From: JBBPYA01 sp038200385
Lineage (GTDB): Bacteria; Actinomycetota; Actinomycetes; Mycobacteriales; Geodermatophilaceae
Direction of reading: 5' to 3'
DNA length: 11,801 nt
Assembly: GCA_038200385.1 (NCBI GenBank)
Contig: JBBPYA010000345.1
Location: 1 to 11,801 of the forward strand
Shown: one piece after another, positions 6,745-11,801 of the stretch
Numbering within the stretch: position 1 is the first letter of the stretch
How the letters are laid out: the number at the start of each line of letters is the position of its first letter
The notes under the pieces: model-generated
Database searches by the model: none
The model's input: only the letters and a program-made list of their open reading frames with translations
What the model was told of the DNA's origin: nothing
Program-made: the position numbers and the translations under genes

Positions 6745-8370
6745 TCAGAACGTCAGCGCGAGCCCGGGATCGGCCAGGACGCCGGCCAGGTCGGCGAGGA
6801 ACCGGCTGCCCAGCTCGCCGTCGACGACGCGGTGGTCGAAGGACAGCCCCAGCGTGGTCAGCTGACGTTTCCTGATCTTTCCCTTGTGGACCCAGGGCTG
6901 TTCCCGCACCGCACCGAAGGCCAGGATCGCCGACTCGCCGGGGTTGAGGATCGGGGTGCCGGTGTCGACGCCGAACACGCCGACGTTCGTGATCGTGATG
7001 GTGCCGCCGCTCATGTCTGCCGGCGCGGTCCGCCCCGAGCGGGCCACCTCGGTCAACTCGCTCATCGCCGAGGCCAGCTCCTGCAGAGACAGCCGGCCGG
7101 CGTCCTTGATGTTCGGCACGATCAGCCCACGCGGGGTGGCCGCAGCGATGCCGAGGTTGACGTCCTGCTTGACCACGATCTCCTGCGCCGCCTCGTCCCA
7201 GGACGAGTTGATCATGGGGTGCCGGCCGACGGCGAGCAGCAGGGCCTTCGCGACGAACAGCAGCGGCGAGACCTTCACTCCGCGGAAGTCCCGGCTCGCG
7301 GCCACCCGGTCGCGCAGCTTCATCATCGGCGTGACGTCGACGGTGATCCATTCGGTGACGTGCGGCGCGGTGAACGCGCTGCCCACCATCGCCGCGGCGG
7401 TCAGCTTGCGGACCCCCTTGATCGGGATCCGCTGCTCCCGGCCGGCACCGAAGTCCGGCACCGCCGTGATCGACAGGTCGCTGCCGTGGGCCACCGACCC
7501 CGACGACGAGGACTGCGACACCGGCTCGCCGGGCCGGGCTGCTGCCTCCGCCGCCAGGTCGATGTCCGCGCGGGTGATCGAGCCCTGCGGGCCGGTCCCC
7601 GCGAGGGCGGCCAGCTCGACACCCTGGGTCTTGGCGTACTTGCGGACCGGTGGCTTGGCCAGCGCCTGCGCACCTGCCGCCTGGGCACCTGCTGTTGGTG
7701 CCGCCGGAGCCGGCTCCGGGTCCGGCTCGGTGGACTCCGAGTCACCGGGGGCCAGGGACTGCACCTCGTCCGGGGACAGACCCACCGCGTTCATCCGGAT
7801 CGGATCGTGGGCGGCCGCCCGCAGCGCGCCGCCAGCCGCGCGCCGGGCCGCCAGGGCCTCCCGGGCCGCCTCCGGCGACGAGGTCGCCTTGCGTGGACGG
7901 CGCTTGGCCTCCACGGTGCGCGGGCCGTACCCCACGAGCACCGACGTACGTCCGCCCGGTGCCGGACCGCCGATCAGGCCGGGCTCGACCGCCTCCTCGT
8001 CCCCGGCCACCGAGACCTGCTCGAGGGTCTCCGCTGATGGCGCCGGTGCCTCGGCCGCGGCACCCTGCCGCTCGATCGCGGTGGGCGGGGTCCCGACGGC
8101 GGGCGGTGTCTCGACGACGGGCGGGGTCCCGGTGTCGATCGAGATGATCGCCGCGCCCACGTCGACGGTGGTGCCCTCGTCGAAGTGCAGCTCGGTGACC
8201 ACGCCGGCGTAGGGGCAGGGCAGCTCGACCGCAGCCTTGGCCGTCTCCACCTCCACGATCGGCTGGTTGACGGTCACGGTGTCGCCGACCGAGACCAGCC
8301 ACTGCAGGATCTCGCCCTCGGTCAGCCCTTCCCCGACGTCAGGCAGCTTGAACTGTTTGATCTGCGCCAT
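6745..8370 (-). CDS. Dihydrolipoamide acyltransferase (E2) of a 2-oxoacid dehydrogenase complex
   Basis: The 541-residue E2 has three domains. A single lipoyl domain (about 1-78) carries the lipoylated Lys45 in VETAKA. A long Pro/Ala linker (about 79-237) follows, then a peripheral-subunit-binding domain (about 238-272, RKYAKTQGV to GSITRADI). The catalytic acyltransferase domain spans about 312-541, with DHRVVDG placing the catalytic His at 513 and Asp at 517. It accepts the acyl group from E1 on lipoyl-Lys45 and passes it to CoA. DVGEGLTEGE at 11-20 is typical of branched-chain or mixed-specificity E2s. The LVGYGP segment in the linker (145-150) is familiar from actinobacterial E2s. The ATG at 8370 is chosen because the lipoyl domain starts there; the longer open frame to 8592 lies over E1beta. 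A weak GGAG sits 10 nt upstream. It is third in the operon, 16 nt after E1beta. Confidence 0.95.
   Translation of the reverse strand: MAQIKQFKLPDVGEGLTEGEILQWLVSVGDTVTVNQPIVEVETAKAAVELPCPYAGVVTELHFDEGTTVDVGAAIISIDTGTPPVVETPPAVGTPPTAIERQGAAAEAPAPSAETLEQVSVAGDEEAVEPGLIGGPAPGGRTSVLVGYGPRTVEAKRRPRKATSSPEAAREALAARRAAGGALRAAAHDPIRMNAVGLSPDEVQSLAPGDSESTEPDPEPAPAAPTAGAQAAGAQALAKPPVRKYAKTQGVELAALAGTGPQGSITRADIDLAAEAAARPGEPVSQSSSSGSVAHGSDLSITAVPDFGAGREQRIPIKGVRKLTAAAMVGSAFTAPHVTEWITVDVTPMMKLRDRVAASRDFRGVKVSPLLFVAKALLLAVGRHPMINSSWDEAAQEIVVKQDVNLGIAAATPRGLIVPNIKDAGRLSLQELASAMSELTEVARSGRTAPADMSGGTITITNVGVFGVDTGTPILNPGESAILAFGAVREQPWVHKGKIRKRQLTTLGLSFDHRVVDGELGSRFLADLAGVLADPGLALTF
8074..8127 (-). repeat. 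Three imperfect 18-bp tandem units encoding TPP-hexapeptides in the E2 linker
   Basis: On the minus strand the linker reads TPPVVE, TPPAVG, TPPTAI (residues 82-99), three 6-codon units with conserved Thr-Pro-Pro. The DNA units share a GGGACCCCGCC-like core. It is an extended, flexible hinge directly after the lipoyl domain, of the kind that lets the lipoyl arm swing. Such repeats can vary in copy number between strains. Confidence 0.6.
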
Positions 8371-8386
8371 CTGGGACGAACTCCGA

Positions 8387-9370
8387 TCAGAACGAGAAGG
8401 TGCGGTCGACCGCGTCAAGGATGCGATCGAGGTCGGGGAGGTAGTCCTCCTCGAGCTTGCTGGGTGGGTACGGCGTGTCGTACCCGCCGACCCGGAGGAC
8501 CGGGGATTCCAGGGAGTAGAAGCATCGCTCGGTGATCCGGGCGGCGATCTCCGCGCCGAGCCCCAGGTTCGTCGGGGCCTCGTGCACGACAACGCACCGG
8601 CCGGTACGGCGTACCGAGTCGTACACCGGGTCCAGGGCGAGCGGGGACAGGGCGCGCAGGTCGATCACCTCCAGCGAGCGGCCCTCGGACTCGATCGCCG
8701 CGGCGGCCTGCAGCGCCGTCTTGACCATCGGCCCGTACGCCAGCACGGTGCAGTCGGTGCCCTCGCGGACCAGCCGCGACTCGAACAGCGGCCCCGGCTC
8801 GGCCGTGACGTCGAGCTCGGCCTTTTCCCAGTAGCGCCGCTTGGGCTCGAAGAAGAGCACCGGGTCGTCTGCCCGGATCGCCTGCTGGATCATCCAGTAG
8901 GCGTCGACCGGGTTGGAACAGGAGACCACCTTGAGCCCGGCGGTGTGGGAGAAATACGCCTCGGGGCTCTCGCTGTGGTGCTCGACGGCACCAATCCCGC
9001 CCCCGAACGGAACCCGGATCACGATCCGCATCGGGAGCTTGCCCTGGGACCGGCCGTGGATCTTGGCGACCTGGGTCACGATCTGGTTGTAGGCGGGGAA
9101 GATGAACCCGTCGAACTGGATCTCGCAGACCGGTCGGTAGCCGCGCATCGCCAGCCCGACCGCGGTCCCGAGGATGCCCGACTCGGCCAGCGGGGTGTCG
9201 ACGACGCGGTCCTCGCCAAAGTCCTTCTGCAGCCCGTCGGTCACCCGGAACACGCCACCGAGCCGGCCGATGTCCTCGCCCATGAGCAGGACCTTCGGGT
9301 CCTCCTCCATCGCCCTGCGCAGCCCCATGTTGATGGCCTTGCCGAGGGTCACCGAGGTGGGTGCGGGCAT
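8387..9370 (-). CDS. 2-oxoacid dehydrogenase E1 component, beta subunit (transketolase-like)
   Basis: The 327 residues are the usual length for E1beta. A pyrimidine-binding transketolase domain occupies about 5-180, with the TPP-activating Glu63 in DTPLAESG and the family signature GEDIGRLGGVFRVTDGL (31-47). GGIGAVEHHSESPEAYF follows near the middle. A transketolase C-terminal domain occupies about 195-320 (VIDLRALSPL, VVVHEAP). It pairs with E1alpha in a heterotetramer that decarboxylates the 2-oxoacid and reductively acylates lipoyl-E2. The ATG at 9370 has a clean GGAGG 6 nt upstream and only 1 nt separates it from the E1alpha stop, so the two are almost certainly translationally coupled. 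Substrate choice (pyruvate or branched-chain) cannot be settled from this subunit. Confidence 0.95.
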   Translation of the reverse strand: MPAPTSVTLGKAINMGLRRAMEEDPKVLLMGEDIGRLGGVFRVTDGLQKDFGEDRVVDTPLAESGILGTAVGLAMRGYRPVCEIQFDGFIFPAYNQIVTQVAKIHGRSQGKLPMRIVIRVPFGGGIGAVEHHSESPEAYFSHTAGLKVVSCSNPVDAYWMIQQAIRADDPVLFFEPKRRYWEKAELDVTAEPGPLFESRLVREGTDCTVLAYGPMVKTALQAAAAIESEGRSLEVIDLRALSPLALDPVYDSVRRTGRCVVVHEAPTNLGLGAEIAARITERCFYSLESPVLRVGGYDTPYPPSKLEEDYLPDLDRILDAVDRTFSF

Positions 9371-9371
9371 C

Positions 9372-10553
9372 TCAGGCCTCCTGACCGGCGGTCGCGAGAT
9401 CGTCGTCGGCCCCGGCGAAGGACGAGTGGTACTCGGCGAACTCCGCGCCCTGGTCCTCGAGGTAGGCGGTCTGCTCGGCGTACACATGGGTGAACATCGA
9501 CGCCGGCTCCGGGTCGGGCATCTCGATGGTGCCCTTGCGGATCCGGGCCGCGAGTTCGTCGGCCTCGGCCTCGATCGAGGCGAAGAAGGCGCTGTCGGCG
9601 TGCCCGGAGCGGACCAGGTAGGCCTTCACCCGCTCGATCGGGTCCTTCAGCTTCCAGGCCTCCATCTCGCTGGCCAGCCGGTAGCGGCTGGGGTCGTCGG
9701 AGGTCGTATGGGCGCCCATCCGGTAGGTATAGGCCTCGATGAACGTCGGGCCCTGCCCGGTGCGGGCCGCCTCCAGCGCCTTGCGGGTCACCGCGAGCAC
9801 GGCCAGCACGTCGTTGCCGTCGACCCGGACACCGGGGAAGCCGAACCCGCGGGCCCGCTGGAACAGCGGGATCCGGGACTGCTTCTCGATCGGCTCGGAG
9901 ATCGCGTACTGGTTGTTCTGGCAGAAGAAGACCACCGGCGCGGAGAACACGCTGGCCCAGACGAAGGACTCGTTGACGTCGCCCTGGCTCGTCGCGCCAT
10001 CACCGAAAAAGGCCAGCGCCGCGCCCGCGGCGCCGTCGCGCTGCATGCCCATCGCGTAGCCCACGGCGTGCAGGCACTGCACCCCGATGACGACCGTGTA
10101 CAGGTTGAACTTCGTCGCGATCGGGTCCCAGGCGCCGTTGTCGCAGCCGCGGAACAAGCTGATGATGTCCAGCGGGTCGACGTTGCGGGTCCAGGCGACC
10201 CCGTGCTCGCGGTAGGTGGGGAAGGCCATGTCCTGCTCCTCCAGCGCCCACCCGGCGCCGACCTGGGCGCCCTCCTGGCCGAGCAGGCTGGCCCAGATCC
10301 CGAGTTCGCCCTGGCGCTGCAGCGCGGTGGCCTCGACATCGATCCGGCGGACCAGCGCCAGGTCGCGGTACAGGGCGCGCAGCTGCTCCGGGCTCAGGTC
10401 GACCGAGTAGTCCGGGTGGGAGACGAGTTCGCCCTCGGGGGTGAGCAGCTGGATGAGTTCGGGACCGGCCTCGGCGAAGCTGCTGTCCCCCGGCGTCACA
10501 CCCGTCGCTCCGGCGCGGGCGCTCGAGCCGGTCTCACCTGGCGACATGGACAT
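9372..10553 (-). CDS. pdhA: 2-oxoacid dehydrogenase E1 component, alpha subunit (pyruvate / branched-chain type)
   Basis: The 393-residue protein binds thiamine diphosphate through GDG at 184-186 and NN at 213-214, the classic GDG-x26-NN motif. RQGELGIWASLLGQEGAQVG (80-99) and FPTYREHGVAW (111-121) are typical of E1alpha subunits. TYRMGAHTTSDDPSRYR (276-292) is the conserved active-site loop, with the likely catalytic His282. About 45 residues before the catalytic core are low-complexity and not conserved. Two starts are possible: ATG at 10553 and ATG at 10547; GGGAG motifs at 10554-10558 and 10561-10565 serve either one. It heads the E1alpha-E1beta-E2 operon. The same layout in M. tuberculosis is named pdhABC but was shown to act as a branched-chain complex (bkdABC), so the symbol is provisional. 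Confidence 0.93.
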   Translation of the reverse strand: MSMSPGETGSSARAGATGVTPGDSSFAEAGPELIQLLTPEGELVSHPDYSVDLSPEQLRALYRDLALVRRIDVEATALQRQGELGIWASLLGQEGAQVGAGWALEEQDMAFPTYREHGVAWTRNVDPLDIISLFRGCDNGAWDPIATKFNLYTVVIGVQCLHAVGYAMGMQRDGAAGAALAFFGDGATSQGDVNESFVWASVFSAPVVFFCQNNQYAISEPIEKQSRIPLFQRARGFGFPGVRVDGNDVLAVLAVTRKALEAARTGQGPTFIEAYTYRMGAHTTSDDPSRYRLASEMEAWKLKDPIERVKAYLVRSGHADSAFFASIEAEADELAARIRKGTIEMPDPEPASMFTHVYAEQTAYLEDQGAEFAEYHSSFAGADDDLATAGQEA

Positions 10554-10789
10554 CTCCCTGCTCCCTCTGCCGGCGGGATCGCCGCCGTGACAGTGCCCGA
10601 GCCTGCGCGCACCGTGATGCCGTGGTAGGCACGACGGTCCGCCTCCGCCCCAGCGGGACGGATGTAGGTCGAGTCCATCCTGGCACGACTGGTCAGGTCG
10701 TCGTCACAGGCAGGTGTGGGCGCCCGGTCCATAGGGTAAGGCTCCCCGACCGGGGGCGAGATCATGCCGTAAACGGAAGGAGTCCGACC
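10554..10789. other. Divergent intergenic region between the dehydrogenase operon and the membrane-protein unit
   Basis: No convincing gene is seen in these 236 bp. For the plus strand, TAGGGT at 10732-10737 fits a TANNNT -10 and would give a leader of about 46 nt before the small ORF at 10790, but it has no clear -35. A short GC hairpin (10742-10760, six pairs with one bulge) would lie at the start of that transcript. No strong promoter for the E1alpha gene can be singled out; minus-strand TACCCT (10737-10732 side) and CTACAT near 10666 are weak candidates. Confidence 0.4.
10775..10782 (+). promoter_or_regulatory. Strong ribosome binding site for the 17-codon ORF
   Basis: GGAAGGAG is followed by a 7-nt spacer and ATG at 10790. 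It is among the best Shine-Dalgarno sequences in the window and argues that translation starts at 10790, not at the upstream in-frame GTG at 10622. Confidence 0.6.
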
Positions 10790-10843
10790 ATGACAGGACC
10801 CAGCACCTGCACGACCGTCGACCGCACCGGAGGGCAGCGCTGA
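10790..10843 (+). CDS. 17-codon ORF, putative coupled leader peptide
   Basis: The ORF encodes MTGPSTCTTVDRTGGQR and ends with TGA at 10841-10843, whose last base is the A of the next gene's ATG (TGATG). It has an excellent Shine-Dalgarno (10775-10782). It also contains the GGAGGG (10829-10834) that serves the downstream gene 8 nt before its start. This arrangement is typical of translational coupling. The peptide is Thr-rich (5 of 17) and has one Cys, with no signal or membrane segment. It may be a regulatory leader or simply a translational enhancer; no homologue is recognised. It is in frame with a longer open frame back to 10622, which has no supporting start signal. Confidence 0.5.
   Translation: MTGPSTCTTVDRTGGQR
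10829..10834 (+). promoter_or_regulatory. Ribosome binding site of the small membrane-protein gene, inside the leader ORF
   Basis: GGAGGG with an 8-nt spacer to ATG at 10843 fixes the start of the membrane-protein gene. Because it lies within the leader ORF, ribosomes translating the leader would cover it and then deliver ribosomes to the start by termination-reinitiation. Confidence 0.6.
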
Positions 10844-11307
10844 TGGGCGGGCTGCGCTCGGTGTTCGGCGGGCTGGCCGCCGGCGCCGCCGGCACGACGG
10901 CACTGAACGCGGTGACCTACCTGGACATGACGGTGCGGGCCAGACCGGCCAGCAGCACGCCCGAGGACACCGTCGACGCGCTCGCCGACAAGGCCGGCGT
11001 CACCATCCCCGGCAACGAGGAGGACCGCAAGGCCCGGTTGCAGGGGCTCGGCCCGCTGTCCGGGATCGTCACCGGCGTCGGCGTCGGCGCCGTCCTCGGA
11101 ATCGCCCGCGGGCTGGGCTGGCGGCCACCGGTCGGCGTCAGCACGCTGGTCGCGACTGCGGTGGTCCTGGTCGGCGCGAACGGCCCGATGGCCGCCCTCG
11201 GGATCACCGACCCACGGAAGTGGGACCTGAACGCCTGGGTCAGCGACGTCGTGCCGCACGTGGCGTACGGCGTGGTTACCGCGGCCACCCTGGACGGGCT
11301 GGATTGA
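10843..11307 (+). CDS. Small conserved-looking integral membrane protein of unknown function
   Basis: The 154-residue product has a Gly/Ala-rich hydrophobic N-terminus (about 5-27), a polar charged segment (about 30-68, including TPEDTVDALADKAG) and three further likely membrane segments (about 70-90, 96-121 and 131-150). The charged segment is probably a loop between helices 1 and 2. Codon usage is strongly GC-ending throughout, so it is a real gene. I recognise the general look of actinobacterial hypothetical membrane proteins beginning with a Gly-rich helix and TALNAVTYLDM, but no function is known to me. It is translated from TGATG after the 17-codon ORF and diverges from the dehydrogenase operon. 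The start is set by GGAGGG at 10829-10834. Confidence 0.8.
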   Translation: MGGLRSVFGGLAAGAAGTTALNAVTYLDMTVRARPASSTPEDTVDALADKAGVTIPGNEEDRKARLQGLGPLSGIVTGVGVGAVLGIARGLGWRPPVGVSTLVATAVVLVGANGPMAALGITDPRKWDLNAWVSDVVPHVAYGVVTAATLDGLD

Positions 11308-11389
11308 ACTCTCGGTCCTCAGTGAGCTGGTGATGGAGCAGATGGAGGCGATGGCGCCGGGCTACTCCCAGCTGCGGGCGACCGGGTAG
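11306..11389 (+). pseudogene. Possible 3' end of a lost gene (unidentified)
   Basis: Beginning just inside the membrane-protein stop but in the +1 frame, 27 codons ending in TAG read ELSVLSELVMEQMEAMAPGY and on to QLRATG. All but two codons end in G or C and the sequence looks like an amphipathic helix. An ATG at 11333 exists but lacks a Shine-Dalgarno. It resembles the C-terminal tail of a real protein whose front is missing. I cannot assign a family, and it could be chance. Confidence 0.3.
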
Positions 11390-11403
11390 GCGGGCGGTTG
11401 AAC

Positions 11404-11490
11404 TCAGCAGTCCAGGCGGATCATCGACCGGACCGCGGCGAACTCGGCGTCGGAAGGCTCATACCTCGCCGGGATCGTCAGACCGAGACG
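11404..11490 (-). pseudogene. Unidentified C-terminal coding remnant
   Basis: The minus-strand frame reads RLGLTIPARYEPSDAEFAAV then RSMIRLDC and stops at TGA (11406-11404). Most codons end in G or C, especially the last 18, as in real genes here. It overlaps the tail of the truncated nitroreductase frame but is shifted by one base, so it may be the continuation of that gene after a frameshift or the end of another gene joined by deletion. No start codon or ribosome binding site accompanies it. Family not recognised. Confidence 0.35.
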
Positions 11491-11674
11491 CGTCGGTGAG
11501 CCCGGGCACCCGGTACGCCGCGCCAGTCCGCCGACCGCGGACCTCCAGGAGTACGGCCGAGGGGACGAGCCGCCAGAGCGGCGAGCGCAGCAGGCCGCAC
11601 ATGCCCGGATTTGCCACGTGTCGCATCGGCCACACCGGCGGTAGGCGCGAGCTGACCCGCATCGTCGTTGTCAT
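11459..11674 (-). pseudogene. Truncated deazaflavin (F420)-dependent nitroreductase family protein
   Basis: From ATG at 11674 the minus strand encodes 71 residues. Residues 19-57 (HVANPGMCGLLRSPLWRLVP then VLLEVRGRRTGAAYRVP) match the N-terminal part of the Ddn-like deazaflavin-dependent oxidoreductase family, including the GRRTG-x-x-Y-R-V-P strand that precedes the cofactor-binding region. Family members run to about 130-150 residues, so half of the protein is missing. After residue 57 the sequence turns polar and stops. Intact relatives use reduced F420 to reduce quinones or nitro compounds; this one lacks the rest of the barrel and is unlikely to work. The AAGG next to the ATG is badly spaced. 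The family call is moderately sure, inactivation is inferred. Confidence 0.55.
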
Positions 11675-11692
11675 CCTTGCCCCACCACGTCG

Positions 11693-11801
11693 TCCACTGC
11701 GGCAGCCGCGGACGGGCACCTGCGGCCGGGGGTCTCTGCGGCCGAAGCCGCCGACGTGCTCTGGGCCTACAGCGCCCCCGAACTGTTCGACCTGCTGGTC
11801 A
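11693..11801 (+). pseudogene. C-terminal part of a TetR-family regulator, N-terminus missing, runs off the window
   Basis: The plus-strand frame carries LRPGVSAAEAADVLWAYSAP then ELFDLLV from 11720 to the edge. This is the familiar 'LRPGVS-x-x-x-AADLLWALSSPELY-x-LLV' segment in the ligand-binding domain of one TetR subgroup. The frame is open only from 11645 (TAG at 11642-11644) and has no usable start codon, and the helix-turn-helix domain that should lie about 120 residues upstream is absent. The regulator is therefore 5'-truncated, with the break near 11675-11710, right beside the start of the oppositely oriented nitroreductase fragment. The rest of the C-terminus lies outside the window. 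Confidence 0.55.

Noticed and set aside
8371..8592. 74-codon extension of the E2 frame
   Set aside because: It lies inside E1beta in another frame and is Ser/Arg-rich junk; the lipoyl domain starts at 8370.
6832..10628. Several long plus-strand open frames (up to 484 codons) across the dehydrogenase operon
   Set aside because: They are antisense to E1alpha, E1beta and E2, which carry intact catalytic motifs; long antisense frames are expected at this GC content.
10496..10678. Minus-strand 60-codon frame starting MDSTYIRPAG, upstream of and overlapping E1alpha
   Set aside because: The first 35 codons are GC-ending and briefly looked gene-like, but there is no ribosome binding site, no family match, and it runs 58 nt into E1alpha in another frame.
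10742..10760. Short GC hairpin in the leader before the 17-codon ORF, considered as an attenuator
   Set aside because: Six base pairs with a bulge and no T-run or alternative pairing partner; too weak to call a riboregulator.
1..11801. Transposons, CRISPR arrays, tRNA/rRNA genes, phage genes or defence systems
   Set aside because: No transposase, spaced direct repeats, terminal inverted repeats, cloverleaf sequence or phage or defence motif was seen on either strand.

Overview
The window is very GC-rich, with GC-ending codons in every real gene, and looks like a chromosomal segment of a high-GC actinobacterium. Four gene types support this: a mycothiol-dependent maleylpyruvate isomerase/DinB-like protein, a DUF222-HNH (13E12-repeat) protein, an alpha/beta-type 2-oxoacid dehydrogenase operon with an actinobacterial-style E2, and a remnant of a deazaflavin(F420)-dependent nitroreductase. 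I cannot name the genus. No tRNA, rRNA, CRISPR array or intact mobile element was recognised.

Left part (1-4336). A partial minus-strand DinB/maleylpyruvate-isomerase-like gene (1-402) diverges from a plus-strand DUF222-HNH nuclease gene (587-1939). The short space between them holds a perfect 14-bp palindrome and, over the nuclease start codon, a degenerate match to the actinobacterial LexA (SOS) box. An MFS transporter (2008-3180) follows, then a MetE catalytic-domain-only ('core MetE') zinc methyltransferase (3218-4336); the last two are 37 bp apart and probably co-transcribed.

Middle and right part (4347-10553) lies on the minus strand. In transcription order it begins with the 2-oxoacid dehydrogenase operon: E1alpha (10553-9372), E1beta (9370-8387) and lipoyl E2 (8370-6745), with gaps of 1 and 16 nt. 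Together these would oxidatively decarboxylate a 2-oxoacid (pyruvate or branched-chain) to an acyl-CoA; the E3 component is not here. A separate promoter-like sequence at 6685-6714 precedes a secreted Asp-box (BNR) beta-propeller protein (6615-5158) and an EstA/esterase-D-like cytoplasmic hydrolase (5117-4347). The hydrolase gene ends 10 bp from the convergent core-MetE gene.

Right end (10554-11801). Diverging from E1alpha is a small membrane-protein gene (10843-11307). It is preceded by a 17-codon ORF with a strong ribosome binding site, whose stop overlaps the membrane-protein start (TGATG). The last ~490 bp look like decayed genes: a 3' end on the plus strand, an unidentified minus-strand C-terminal stretch, a C-terminally truncated deazaflavin-dependent nitroreductase, and the C-terminal half of a TetR-type regulator with no N-terminal DNA-binding domain.

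Overall the region is mostly ordinary housekeeping and accessory actinobacterial content. I see no convincing new multi-gene system. The observations most worth checking are the putative SOS control of the DUF222-HNH gene, the coupled 17-codon leader ORF, the MFS/core-MetE pair and the truncated TetR/nitroreductase junction.
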